64,000 bases of DNA from a virus, in the IMG/VR virus record IMGVR_UViG_3300036766_000876, positions 1 to 64,000 of that record. One strand, written 5' to 3'. The notes beneath the pieces were generated by a model, which saw nothing but the letters and a program-made list of their open reading frames with translations, did not search any database and was not told where the DNA came from. Every line of letters starts with the position of its first letter. Within the stretch, counting starts at the first letter, position 1. Below are positions 48,736 to 56,467 of this stretch, piece after piece. The position numbers were made by a program, and so were the translations under genes.

Positions 48736-48785
48736 TTTTGTTTTCCCTTCCCCTTTGTTTTCTTACACGATTTTCGGAGCACAGG

Positions 48786-49346
48786 CTACGGCGTTCCAGG
48801 GCCTCGCTGGAGCAGGGGGGAGCCGGTGAGGCTTGCCCCGGCCAACAGCGCCTTCCGGCGCGTGAGGCTCTTAGACGCCTCGCGAATCCGAGCCACGACG
48901 ACACGGTCGTCCCGCCTGTCAGAAAGGAGCACGCTCTCGATGGCGAGCAACGCCCAGAGCGGCGTCCAGGCCTCGTTGGGTACGTGGCCCCAACGGATTG
49001 GCGGCCTCTGGAGCGGCGCCTTGGCCTCTGCGATGCGGGCGAGCTTCCACCCATCGCCTACCTGACCCCAACCGCGACGCTTCATCTTCAGGCGCCACCT
49101 GGCAGTCTGCGCCTCCGGCGAAGTCCGCCGCCCCTCCCGGGTGTCAGAGCCGATGTTGAGCTTGGGCTTGGCGATGTTGGGGTACTCCTTGTCCATCAGG
49201 GCGAGGAGGCGCCTGGCCTGGAGGCGCACCTCATGCCGGGCGTTCCCCCTGGCGATGCGCCCCTGCTCCTTGTCGAGCCTCCCCAGGTTCACCGCCATGG
49301 CGCGGACCAGCCCCCGGAACTGTGGGTCGTACGATGCCAACCTCAT
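48786..49346 (-). CDS. hypothetical basic protein
   Basis: 186 residues (MRLASYDPQFRGLVRAMAVN...). Helical and Arg-rich, with DTREGRRTSPEAQTARWRLK and WTPLWALLAIESVLLSDRRDD. Preceded by a two-hairpin leader element. No family recognised. Confidence 0.55.
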   Translation of the reverse strand: MRLASYDPQFRGLVRAMAVNLGRLDKEQGRIARGNARHEVRLQARRLLALMDKEYPNIAKPKLNIGSDTREGRRTSPEAQTARWRLKMKRRGWGQVGDGWKLARIAEAKAPLQRPPIRWGHVPNEAWTPLWALLAIESVLLSDRRDDRVVVARIREASKSLTRRKALLAGASLTGSPLLQRGPGTP

Positions 49347-49360
49347 GGTGCTTCTCCTCT

Positions 49361-49411
49361 CGTTGGGAGCTGAAGCGCTCCAGCAGGTGCCCCGGGAACC
49401 GCCCGGGGCAC
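49361..49411 (-). promoter_or_regulatory. two-hairpin leader element, copy 1
   Basis: Minus-strand order: a perfect 10-base stem with 5-base loop (49387-49396 with 49402-49411), then a GGAGC-6-GCTCC stem (49366-49370 with 49377-49381), CAACG and the ribosome binding site of the gene at 49346. The same order is seen at four other genes. Confidence 0.7.
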
Positions 49412-49422
49412 CCATGCAGGGC

Positions 49423-49839
49423 TCAGACCTTCCGCTTGTACTTGTCGCTCCACCGCTCCAGCTTCTCGATGGAGCCCTTCACCGCCTCCGAAAGCTGGGC
49501 GTCATCCCAGTCCTCGTAGTGCTTCCGCCCGCACGCCCCGCACGCGCTCTCCTTGACGTTGAGGTGCGGCACGAGCACCTTGAGCTCCGCCACTGCTCGA
49601 CCCAGGAGCTTCGTGATGACGTTCCTGCGGGCGACGGCAGCCTCCGAGTTGGACTGCGCCGGGAGGACCTCCATCACGTCCTCCTCATCGAGGTGCGTCA
49701 GGTCGCAGGCTCCGGTGGGCCAGGTTCCATCTGGCTCCGGGAGCTCCGCCCACCAGCAATTGCTGCCAGGAGGGGAGACGCGCCCCTTGAGGCGCGCGTG
49801 CTCGCCAGACTTCAGCCGGACGACGTCGCCGGCCTTCAC
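49423..49839 (-). CDS. hypothetical protein with CxxC motif
   Basis: 138 residues from a coupled GTG. The N-terminal AGDVVRLKSGEHARLKGRVS looks like a small SH3-like barrel; the C-terminal half has SACGACGRKHYEDWDDAQL and a helix. Follows the MoxR/VWA module in the transcript. Unknown. Confidence 0.55.
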   Translation of the reverse strand: MKAGDVVRLKSGEHARLKGRVSPPGSNCWWAELPEPDGTWPTGACDLTHLDEEDVMEVLPAQSNSEAAVARRNVITKLLGRAVAELKVLVPHLNVKESACGACGRKHYEDWDDAQLSEAVKGSIEKLERWSDKYKRKV

Positions 49840-50738
49840 GGCGCCTCCTCTCGCGCCATGGCGATGAGGGCCGCCGCCGCCAAGTTCGCCTGGAGCTGCT
49901 CCAAGCGGGTACGCACCTCCTCCAGCTTCACCCCGAGGAGCCGCTCGTACACGCCCAGCTTCTCGGTGGCATCCTCGCAGCGGCCCACGCGCGTCTTGAT
50001 GGCGCGTGTGCCCATGCCGTCCGCCGTCTGCGCGGCAGCAGCCAGCTCAGCCTCCATGGAGCCGCTGAACTGGTCCGCCTCCCGGCGGAGCGAGTCGAGG
50101 ATGGCGTCCACGGCCTCACTCGACTGGAGCGCTGGAATCTCCGCGATGAAGGTGGCGGAGGCAGCGCGCAGGGAGGCAACAACCTTCCGCCAGATGGGGA
50201 GCGTCTGGCGCGGGATGAAGTACACCCCGCCCGTGTCGCGGAGGGGCACCGCCTGGACGTGCTTCACCATCTGGCAGAGCCACTCAGCGGTGTCGTACGC
50301 CTCCAGCCGGCGCATGTTGGCCCGGAAGGCTGCGTGAATCTGGTCTGACACGAGCGACGTCGCCCCGGAGTGCGACATGTCGAGGTAGCAGCCATCGGGG
50401 TGGACGTCGGACTTCACCAGCCGGACCTGGAGGATGACTTGGTACTGGAGCGGCGCGCTGGCGTCGTCCTCCGCAGAGTGCTCGGAGACGAGCGCGTACC
50501 CCTTGCCCGGGAGGGCGCGCATCAGGACCCGCTTGTCCACTTGGTCCTGCATCGCCCGCCGGAGGGCCACCTCGGGGGAGGGCAGGTCCGGGAGGAGCTT
50601 CTCGTCCATGCCCTGCGCCACGAAGGCTGCGCGGAGAGCATCGAAGTTGGTTTCCCCAGACAACCTCCAGAGGACGATTGCCCCGGCTGCGTCTCGGCTC
50701 ACGTCGCTGATTGCCATCACGTCTGCGATTGCGTTCAT
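49836..50738 (-). CDS. hypothetical protein of the MoxR/VWA module
   Basis: 300 residues. N-terminal alpha/beta part (GAIVLWRLSGETNFDALRAAF, PSPEVALRRAMQDQVDKRVLMRAL), a strand-rich middle (YQVILQVRLVKSDVHPDGC) and a helical C-terminal half. It looks like a phage family that I cannot name safely; proteins of this layout are often encoded beside MoxR ATPases. Preceded by the two-hairpin leader. Confidence 0.55.
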   Translation of the reverse strand: MNAIADVMAISDVSRDAAGAIVLWRLSGETNFDALRAAFVAQGMDEKLLPDLPSPEVALRRAMQDQVDKRVLMRALPGKGYALVSEHSAEDDASAPLQYQVILQVRLVKSDVHPDGCYLDMSHSGATSLVSDQIHAAFRANMRRLEAYDTAEWLCQMVKHVQAVPLRDTGGVYFIPRQTLPIWRKVVASLRAASATFIAEIPALQSSEAVDAILDSLRREADQFSGSMEAELAAAAQTADGMGTRAIKTRVGRCEDATEKLGVYERLLGVKLEEVRTRLEQLQANLAAAALIAMAREEAP

Positions 50739-50754
50739 TGTGTAGCTCCTTCCT

Positions 50755-50810
50755 CGTTGGGGACTTGAGCGTCCCAGCAGGGGTCCCGAGCAGGCTGCCT
50801 CGGTCCCCCC
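50755..50810 (-). promoter_or_regulatory. two-hairpin leader element, copy 2
   Basis: Stem GGGAC-6-GTCCC (50760-50764 with 50771-50775), preceded by an imperfect GGGG-CCGAG stem (50781-50810) and followed by CAACGAGGAAGGAGC before the ATG at 50738. The short stem differs from copy 1 by compensatory changes. Confidence 0.7.
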
Positions 50811-50819
50811 ATGCGTCGC

Positions 50820-52196
50820 TCAACCTCCTGAAGCGCTCTTCAACACGACGACCTTCCCCCACTTCGCGGGGGCCTCGTTGGCGCCGGCACCACACACGAG
50901 CCAGATGGTGTTCATCCGCATTGGCTCCGGCCCAGGGTCCCCGATGTGCCCGTCCGTGCAGATGACGAGCACCTCCGGGCGCCGGGCCGCCTTGCAGGCA
51001 GCGTCGATGGCGGGCTTCATGTCCGTCCCGCCTCCGCCCTTCATGGCGGCCGCTGCCTCCTTCACATTGCGGATCCTCACCGCCGCGTGGACGTCAGCGT
51101 CGCAGGCGTAGAAGGCCACCTCCGCGCCAACGGCCGCCAGGATGCCCTTCACTTCCTGGAGCCCCTCCTTGATGGAGTCGTCCCCCATGGAGCCAGAGGT
51201 GTCCTGGATGACGGCCACGGCCGGGATGGGCATGCGCAGCGCCGGGAACACCGGCTTGCCGCTCCCGTACCCGATGGCTCCCTGCCGCCGCGACGGCCTG
51301 TCGTAGCGGTAGTCACCGGCACCAGGGCGGTAGGCGATGGCGTTGCGCACGACGCGCGCCAACTCCTGCTGCCAGGGTACCTGCGGTGGCCCCAGGACTT
51401 CCTCCGCCCAGCGCTGGAGGCCCGCTGGGACGGAGCCCCGGCCCTTGCTGGCAGTGTGCTTGCGGACGGCCTCAGCGACGGCGCGCTGAACCCGCTTCTG
51501 CTCCGCCGAGCTCTTCCCCAGCTCAGCCGGGACGCTGTCCTCCAGCTCCCCAGCCTTGTTGCCTGCCCCGGAACCACACCCTGCGCAGCCTCCGTGAGGC
51601 ACTACAACGTCCCCCTCACCGGGGGCACCCTTCCCCTTGCCGCTCTGCGGCTTGCCGTCTCCGGGCTGCCTCTGCGCCATCCCGGCCTTGCCCTGGGGCG
51701 GAGCCTTCCGGCGCAGCGCCGCGTAGTACTCCTCTGCCAGGCGCCCCTCCGGTTGGCCGAAGTCCCCTGGGAGCACCTGGTAGTGAATCGACTGCCCAGC
51801 CAGGTCCTCGTGGATGAACTTCCCGTCCACCCTCGGGTACTTCGCGCCGGCCGCCACGAGGTCGTCGTCAATCTCGGCGTCAGCAGCGTAGTTCCAGAGC
51901 TTGGCGAGGTCCGGCTGCGCGGTGGCGCCGACCTGCTCTGCCCGCTGGAGGTGCGTCCGTACCCAGTGGCAGGCCTCGTGGAGGAGCGTCCAAGCAGCCT
52001 CCTCGACGCTCCACACCGCACTCAGCGCCGGGTCCCAGAGGAGCACCCCGCGCTTGGTGACGGCCATCGTCTTCAGCCCAGGCGTTTGGTGGGGCACGAG
52101 CCCCATCACCGCCGCGCTGAAGTACGGCATGAGCTGCGTGGCCTTGATGCGCGCCGCCGCGAACCAGCTCGCAGGGTCCTTCAGTGCATTTGCCAT
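50820..52196 (-). CDS. VWA-domain protein with HExxH metallopeptidase-like domain (DUF2201-type)
   Basis: 458 residues. The N-terminal domain has AAWTLLHEACHWVRTHLQRA (HEACH, zinc-peptidase-like) and NYAADAEIDDDLV. The middle is a glycine/proline linker with GGCAGCGSG. The C-terminal VWA-like domain has the metal site VIQDTSGSMGDDSI and VLVICTDGHIGDPGP. Such proteins pair with MoxR AAA+ ATPases, here encoded by the next gene upstream, as chaperone or activation complexes. Its function in a phage is unknown. Confidence 0.8.
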   Translation of the reverse strand: MANALKDPASWFAAARIKATQLMPYFSAAVMGLVPHQTPGLKTMAVTKRGVLLWDPALSAVWSVEEAAWTLLHEACHWVRTHLQRAEQVGATAQPDLAKLWNYAADAEIDDDLVAAGAKYPRVDGKFIHEDLAGQSIHYQVLPGDFGQPEGRLAEEYYAALRRKAPPQGKAGMAQRQPGDGKPQSGKGKGAPGEGDVVVPHGGCAGCGSGAGNKAGELEDSVPAELGKSSAEQKRVQRAVAEAVRKHTASKGRGSVPAGLQRWAEEVLGPPQVPWQQELARVVRNAIAYRPGAGDYRYDRPSRRQGAIGYGSGKPVFPALRMPIPAVAVIQDTSGSMGDDSIKEGLQEVKGILAAVGAEVAFYACDADVHAAVRIRNVKEAAAAMKGGGGTDMKPAIDAACKAARRPEVLVICTDGHIGDPGPEPMRMNTIWLVCGAGANEAPAKWGKVVVLKSASGG

Positions 52197-52228
52197 GGTT
52201 GGTTCTCCTTGTTGGGGGTTGGTTGGGG

Positions 52229-53383
52229 CTACTCGCTCCTGGCCACGAAGCCCGCCGCCGCCAGGATGGGCTGAATCTTGGCGAGGCTGGCGTACGCGCT
52301 CTTCCCGCTGGTGAAGCCCTTCTTGGCGAGCACCATGGCGGCATCCACGACGATGTCTGCGTTCTTGTCGATGACAGTGCCGATGATTTCCCACAGCTTC
52401 TCAGCCCGCTCCTTACGCTTGGGAGCCTTGTCCGGAGCGATGAGCGCCGCGCAGGAGGCGAGCACCGACACCGTGCGGTCCAGCCGGCGGACGTCGTGCT
52501 TGAACTCCGTGTTGCCGTCGAGCACGTCGGCCGGATCCGGCAGGTCAACCTCCTTGATGTAGGAGAGGAACTCCGCCGCCGCCCCGACGCCGATGAACGC
52601 CGTCAGGAGCTCCTCCTTGTCGGCCTGGTCGATGCGATGCAGCTCCGCGCCCGCCCACGCGCGGCACCCGAGCTCCCAGGTGCGGTGCGACGGCCACGCG
52701 CGCCCCGCCTCCGGGCTGCCGGACTTGGGCATCATGTGGAGCATCGACGGCTTGGCCGTGATGAAGCCCGAGACGAGCCCCTTGGCGCGGGCGAACGGCT
52801 CTGCCCACTCCTTCTCGACACGGGCCTCCAGGTCCGCCGCCTTCACCTTGATGGCGCCGGCCTCACCGCCGCCCAGCAGCCAGGCGCTCCACTGGCGCGC
52901 GTCCGGCTTCTCCCAGGCGAGGTGCCCGAAGCGGTTTGCCAGCGGGGGAGCGAGGTCCCAGCCGCCGGCCGCGTCACCCACCTTGTTCTGCGCCGCAAGG
53001 ATGCGGACGGTGTGGGGCATCTTGTACTCCCCCACGGCGCCGTCGGTCGCCAGCCGGAGCATCGCGGCCTGCATGGCGGGAACGTTGGTGTTCAGCTCGT
53101 CGAGGAAGACCACCCCGCGGAGCGCCTTGGCCATGTCCAGCGCCCACGCCGGGGGCACCAGGCGGAAGCGGTCGTCCTCCAGGCGGGCCAGGCCGCCAAC
53201 GTCCGTGGGCTCCCGGATGCTTCCGAGGATGACCTCGACCTTGAGCCCGTAGTCGAGCTCCACCTGCTCGACGATGTTCGTCTTCGCCGTCCCGGGCTCC
53301 CCCTCGAAGATGACCGGGAGGCCCCAGCGGCCCTTGCTGCCGGGGGTGAAGAGGACCACCTTCATGATTGCCTTGATGTCCAC
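52229..53383 (-). CDS. MoxR-type AAA+ ATPase
   Basis: 384 residues from GTG 53383. Walker A IFEGEPGTAKTNI, Walker B GVVFLDELNTNVPAMQ, sensor 1 RILAAQNKVGD, arginine-finger region PPLANRFGHLAWE. The C-terminal half is helical. MoxR ATPases remodel client proteins together with VWA partners; the partner is encoded directly downstream. Expression is probably shared through the two-hairpin leader at 53407. Confidence 0.85.
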   Translation of the reverse strand: MDIKAIMKVVLFTPGSKGRWGLPVIFEGEPGTAKTNIVEQVELDYGLKVEVILGSIREPTDVGGLARLEDDRFRLVPPAWALDMAKALRGVVFLDELNTNVPAMQAAMLRLATDGAVGEYKMPHTVRILAAQNKVGDAAGGWDLAPPLANRFGHLAWEKPDARQWSAWLLGGGEAGAIKVKAADLEARVEKEWAEPFARAKGLVSGFITAKPSMLHMMPKSGSPEAGRAWPSHRTWELGCRAWAGAELHRIDQADKEELLTAFIGVGAAAEFLSYIKEVDLPDPADVLDGNTEFKHDVRRLDRTVSVLASCAALIAPDKAPKRKERAEKLWEIIGTVIDKNADIVVDAAMVLAKKGFTSGKSAYASLAKIQPILAAAGFVARSE

Positions 53384-53406
53384 GGTGTCCGACCTTTCGT
53401 GCTGCG

Positions 53407-53458
53407 CGTTGGGAGCATGAGCGCTCCAGCAGGACGCCCAGAGCCTTCCTGGGCGCCC
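53407..53458 (-). promoter_or_regulatory. two-hairpin leader element, copy 3
   Basis: Stem GGAGC-6-GCTCC (53412-53416 with 53423-53427), preceded by a CGCCCAG/CTGGGCG stem (53435-53441 with 53449-53455). CAACG follows the short stem as in the other copies; the GTG of the MoxR gene is about 24 bases on. Confidence 0.7.
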
Positions 53459-53468
53459 CATGCAGGGC

Positions 53469-53711
53469 TCACTCGAAGAACTGCGGGTTCTTGGTCTGGC
53501 GCTTCACCTCCGCCACCACGCCGTGGAGGAGGTCGTCGATGGCGGCCACCGTCACCGTCTCGGCCACCTGATGCCGCACGATGGCGAGGATGCGCGCCTC
53601 CACGATGGCGATGCGCATCGTGCTGGTGAGGTACTTGAACGCCCGCCCACGCTCGAAGTCCACTTCGAGGACTTCCTTGGCGAAGGTCCGCTTCTGGCTG
53701 GCGTTCCACAT
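53469..53711 (-). CDS. small hypothetical protein
   Basis: 80 residues (MWNASQKRTFAKEVLEVDFE...), helical, with AIVEARILAIVRHQVAETVTVAAIDDLL. First base of the ATG is shared with the upstream stop (TGATG). Unknown. Confidence 0.55.
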   Translation of the reverse strand: MWNASQKRTFAKEVLEVDFERGRAFKYLTSTMRIAIVEARILAIVRHQVAETVTVAAIDDLLHGVVAEVKRQTKNPQFFE

Positions 53712-54202
53712 CAGAGCACCTCCTTTTCGTTCTGCACGGAGCTCTCCTCTTCGCCCATGCAGATTTCGCAGTGCTCCCGCTCTTCTTCTGGGTGCTCGCC
53801 GCAGCACTCAGCGACGTGGCAGCCATCGGCTTCTTCCCCCAACTCCACCAGCCGTGCCTCCGCTTCCTGCACTGAGAACATGCCGTTCTCAGTGCATCCT
53901 TCATCGTTGAAAATCCCAAATTCCGGCATGTGGTTCCTTTCCAGTTGTGGGGGTGTGGTGGCCTTGAGGCGCGCCCGGCTGAACGCAGCGAGCCACGTAG
54001 GGCCTGTCCCGAGGCAGCTCACGGAGGACAGCTCCGCGCGCCGCAGCCAGATGGTGCGCGTCCCACCACTGGCCTCCGCGAAGGCTTGCGGGCCGAACTC
54101 CCGGACCGCCAGGAGGGTGGCCTGCTTCGCCGTGAGGCGCTCTCGGCGGATTGGGCCGCCGAGCCGCGTGATGGCATCGGCCGCTTCCAGGGGCAGCTTC
54201 AT
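53711..54202 (-). CDS. hypothetical protein with acidic Cys-rich C-terminus
   Basis: 163 residues from an ATG overlapping the upstream stop (ATGA). N-terminal half: AADAITRLGGPIRRERLTAK, TIWLRRAELSSVSC. The C-terminal half begins with a second ATG at 53929 that has its own ribosome binding site (GGAAAGGAACC) and encodes a separate-looking acidic, cysteine-rich protein (CHVAECCGEHPEEEREHCEI). It could therefore give two products. Confidence 0.55.
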   Translation of the reverse strand: MKLPLEAADAITRLGGPIRRERLTAKQATLLAVREFGPQAFAEASGGTRTIWLRRAELSSVSCLGTGPTWLAAFSRARLKATTPPQLERNHMPEFGIFNDEGCTENGMFSVQEAEARLVELGEEADGCHVAECCGEHPEEEREHCEICMGEEESSVQNEKEVL

Positions 54203-54417
54203 GTGCACACCCGGATGCAGACGTAGCAGTTGGTGGCGGGGAAGCGCCGCTTGGCCTCCGCCCGGGCCGCCTTCTTGGCCTCGGTGTACGTGCAGGACGG
54301 AGTGACCCACCAGGGCTCCTTGTGGTCGTCGTCTGGGAAGGTGAACGCCCAGCTCCCGTAGCCGCGAGGATTGCCGTGGCTGAGGCGGTACTCGCTGGTG
54401 TCGAAGTCGATGGTCAT
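54199..54417 (-). CDS. small hypothetical protein
   Basis: 72 residues (MTIDFDTSEYRLSHGNPRG...), with YGSWAFTFPDDD, a TYTEAKKAARAEAKRRFPAT helix and a YVCIRVCT end. ATGA-coupled. Unknown. Confidence 0.55.
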   Translation of the reverse strand: MTIDFDTSEYRLSHGNPRGYGSWAFTFPDDDHKEPWWVTPSCTYTEAKKAARAEAKRRFPATNCYVCIRVCT

Positions 54418-54644
54418 GGCCGCCTCCCAACCAGACGCAGGACACGTTCGAGCTCGGCAACCAGCCGAGCCGCGTTGGTCTGCATGTCGCGGAGGTTTGC
54501 TACACAGTCCTCCGCCGTCTCGCAGGACTCGGCGTCGCTGCGATTCATCTCCAGCTCTTGCGTGCAGGCCTCCAGGTTGCTGTCGCCAAGCTCCTCCAAC
54601 ATCTCCTCCAACGACGTGCTGAAGCGCTTCCCGAGCGTGCTCAT
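54414..54644 (-). CDS. small acidic helical protein
   Basis: 76 residues (MSTLGKRFSTSLEEMLEELG...), helical, with three cysteines in AESCETAEDCVANLR-type spacing. ATGA-coupled at both ends. Unknown. Confidence 0.55.
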   Translation of the reverse strand: MSTLGKRFSTSLEEMLEELGDSNLEACTQELEMNRSDAESCETAEDCVANLRDMQTNAARLVAELERVLRLVGRRP

Positions 54645-54853
54645 CGCAGCACCAGGACAGACTTGCGGCCGGGGCCGTCGTCACCGACCACCAGCGCGCA
54701 GTGGTAGTCGGACTGCACCACCGTCTCCTTCTCGCCACTGGTGACCTCGCGGACGATGGTGCTCTTCCAGTAGTCCCCGGATGGGACGGCGAAGTGGACC
54801 TTGGTGCCCGGGGGGAACGCCGACAGCAGCTCCATCAGCTCTTTGGCAGTCAT
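54641..54853 (-). CDS. small hypothetical protein
   Basis: 70 residues. MTAKELMELLSAFPPGTKVHFAV followed by strands (STIVREVTSGEKETVVQ, HCALVVGDDGPGRKSVLVL). This is a common layout of small phage proteins of unknown role. ATGA-coupled. Confidence 0.6.
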   Translation of the reverse strand: MTAKELMELLSAFPPGTKVHFAVPSGDYWKSTIVREVTSGEKETVVQSDYHCALVVGDDGPGRKSVLVLR

Positions 54854-55107
54854 GAGCGCACCCCAAGCACTGGCAGCAGGGCTGCGATGATTTTGCGAGC
54901 CTCATCGACCATGCAGTCGCCTCCGGGGCACGGAGCCCCGGGAGCAAGCGGCTTGGACTTGCTGCTCCAACTGTGGTTGTGGTCCCCGGTCAGCTCGTAG
55001 GCGTGCAGGGCTTCGGGCAGTGTCCGAATTGCACGCAGCACATCTGCGAGTGCCTCTCGGGCAGCTCGCTTGCGCTCGTCTGCCAAAATGCTTCCCATGC
55101 TTGTCAT
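54850..55107 (-). CDS. small hypothetical protein
   Basis: 85 residues (MTSMGSILADERKRAAREAL...), helical with a GAPCPGGDCMVDEARKII loop. ATGA-coupled. Unknown. Confidence 0.55.
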   Translation of the reverse strand: MTSMGSILADERKRAAREALADVLRAIRTLPEALHAYELTGDHNHSWSSKSKPLAPGAPCPGGDCMVDEARKIIAALLPVLGVRS

Positions 55108-55505
55108 GACTGGCTCCCTTTCAACGAGTTGGTGAGGCGGCGAATCTCCGCCTTGGTCACAGCAATCGACTCGAACACTGCCGTCAGCTCCTCATCGCGC
55201 TCCGCCCGCTCTGCGCGGGACGAAACCTTCCTGCCAAGGAGCGCCGCCCTGTCAGCCTCGAACTCGGCCAGCGCGCCCCGCTCGGTGTCCAAGAGGCTGT
55301 TGATGGCCGTGATGCGGAGGACCGCTGCCTGCGCAGCAGCCGCCCGCTGGGCATCGACCTTGGCGCGGTACTCCGGGCTGGCCCGGTAGGCGCGCTCCTC
55401 TGCTGCGAACCGTGCGTCAACGACGAGGAGGTCCAGGAGGGCCTTCGCCAGGCCCTCCGGCATGGCGTTGATGGCCACGTAGGCCTTCTTGTGGCTGGCG
55501 CTCAT
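55104..55505 (-). CDS. hypothetical coiled-coil protein
   Basis: 133 residues (MSASHKKAYVAINAMPEGLA...), nearly all helical and charged (RAKVDAQRAAAAQAAVLRIT, RAERAERDEELTAVFESI). Unknown; early-region position. Confidence 0.55.
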   Translation of the reverse strand: MSASHKKAYVAINAMPEGLAKALLDLLVVDARFAAEERAYRASPEYRAKVDAQRAAAAQAAVLRITAINSLLDTERGALAEFEADRAALLGRKVSSRAERAERDEELTAVFESIAVTKAEIRRLTNSLKGSQS

Positions 55506-55771
55506 CGCGCACGCTCCAGCGCATCGACCAAGCGGTAGTCGCCAGCGGCGCCCATACGTGCAGCTTGGTCGTGCTGCGCGTCCAAGGCCGAATCCACCGC
55601 GCACCCTGCGCAGGAGTCGATGTACCCATCGAGCCCTGGAACGCTCCAGGGCCGCGACCCGTAGGCGCCGCACCGGGGGCAGTCACCGTCAATCGGCCCC
55701 AGGCACTTGATCCTGGCCAATTCGTGCAAGGACAGCGTGCTCCACGGGGTTGCCGTGCTGTGTGCATCCAT
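55502..55771 (-). CDS. small zinc-ribbon protein
   Basis: 89 residues. GDCPRCGAYGSRPWSV and DSCAGCAVDSALDA give two CxxC knuckles 20-odd residues apart, a zinc ribbon. The two-hairpin leader lies just upstream. Possibly a small nucleic-acid or protein-binding early protein. Confidence 0.6.
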   Translation of the reverse strand: MDAHSTATPWSTLSLHELARIKCLGPIDGDCPRCGAYGSRPWSVPGLDGYIDSCAGCAVDSALDAQHDQAARMGAAGDYRLVDALERAR

Positions 55772-55787
55772 TTTGTTGCTCCTTGTT

Positions 55788-55839
55788 CGTTGGGTGCTCT
55801 TTTGCACCGCTGAGCAGCGGAGGCTGACTGCGCCTCCGC
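55788..55839 (-). promoter_or_regulatory. two-hairpin leader element, copy 4
   Basis: Stem GGTGC-6-GCACC (55793-55797 with 55804-55808), preceded by a perfect GCGGAGGC/GCCTCCGC stem (55817-55824 with 55832-55839), followed by CAACGAACAAGGAGC and the ATG at 55771. Confidence 0.7.
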
Positions 55840-55860
55840 CGGCACGCGCTGCTGTTCGAG

Positions 55861-55926
55861 CTACTCGACTCGGCCACACGTCGCCGCGATGAGGGCGACG
55901 CACACCAGCACCGCCAGGGCGACCAT
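55861..55926 (-). CDS. 21-residue hydrophobic peptide
   Basis: Short frame MVALAVLVCVALIAATCGRVE, starting two bases after the upstream stop. Looks like a single membrane helix. Too short to be sure; listed because gene order is otherwise gapless here. Confidence 0.3.
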   Translation of the reverse strand: MVALAVLVCVALIAATCGRVE

Positions 55927-55927
55927 T

Positions 55928-56164
55928 TCAGTCCTCTCCGCAGCAGGCCTTCGCGTCACGCAGCGTGTCGAAGTCCTGGAGGGTGGGCCGCCCGGCGACG
56001 GGGTGCCGTGCCGTGTCCCAGAGCACCCACTCCCGCTTCCAACAGCCGTTGCGGCTGCTGGCCATCATCCGGCTGTGGATGACGTAGCGCCCATCCGCGC
56101 TGGTGTACTCGACCTCGTTCCAGCCGCCTCGTGTTGCTGTCCGCTTCCAGGGTCCAAGGCTCAT
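55928..56164 (-). CDS. small hypothetical protein
   Basis: 78 residues from MSLGPWKRTATRGGWNEVEY, with GAAGGAGG as ribosome binding site (an in-frame ATG at 56191 is the alternative). Strands DGRYVIHSRM and CWKREWVLWDTARHP, then a helix ending DAKACCGED. Unknown. Confidence 0.55.
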   Translation of the reverse strand: MSLGPWKRTATRGGWNEVEYTSADGRYVIHSRMMASSRNGCWKREWVLWDTARHPVAGRPTLQDFDTLRDAKACCGED

Positions 56165-56193
56165 GGCGCCTCCTTCGTTGGTCGGCTTCATGT

Positions 56194-56412
56194 TCAGCCC
56201 TCCGCCAGGCTGCCATCGGGCTGGACGATTCCGTAGACGCGGCCAACAGCGACCTCACCGCGGTAGAAAATTGCGGCGACACCACCGTTGACCGTCACGT
56301 TCACCTGGACCCTGTCGTACTCCGGAGCCACCGGGGACCCGATGGTCGCCAGCCACAGCGCGGCCGCCTTCGCCGCCAGCCTCTGAGTCTCAAACAGCTT
56401 GTCGTTGCTCAT
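56194..56412 (-). CDS. small hypothetical protein, first gene of leftward early unit
   Basis: 72 residues (MSNDKLFETQRLAAKAAALW...). Helix then strands (VQVNVTVNGGVAAIFYRGE). First minus-strand gene after the long non-coding region, preceded by a two-hairpin leader with AAAGGAAG as ribosome binding site. Unknown. Confidence 0.6.
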   Translation of the reverse strand: MSNDKLFETQRLAAKAAALWLATIGSPVAPEYDRVQVNVTVNGGVAAIFYRGEVAVGRVYGIVQPDGSLAEG

Positions 56413-56423
56413 GTGCTTCCTTT

Positions 56424-56467
56424 CGTTGGGTGCTGGATCGCACCACTCAGCCCGCGACCTCGTCGCG
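56424..56467 (-). promoter_or_regulatory. two-hairpin leader element, copy 5
   Basis: Stem GGTGC-6-GCACC (56429-56433 with 56440-56444), preceded by a CGCGA/TCGCG stem (56453-56457 with 56463-56467), followed by CAACGAAAGGAAGC and the ATG at 56412. Confidence 0.7.

Noticed and set aside
49387-49411. Intrinsic terminator at the perfect 10-bp stem
   Set aside because: No run of U follows on the minus-strand RNA, and the same arrangement recurs as part of a leader with a second covarying stem.
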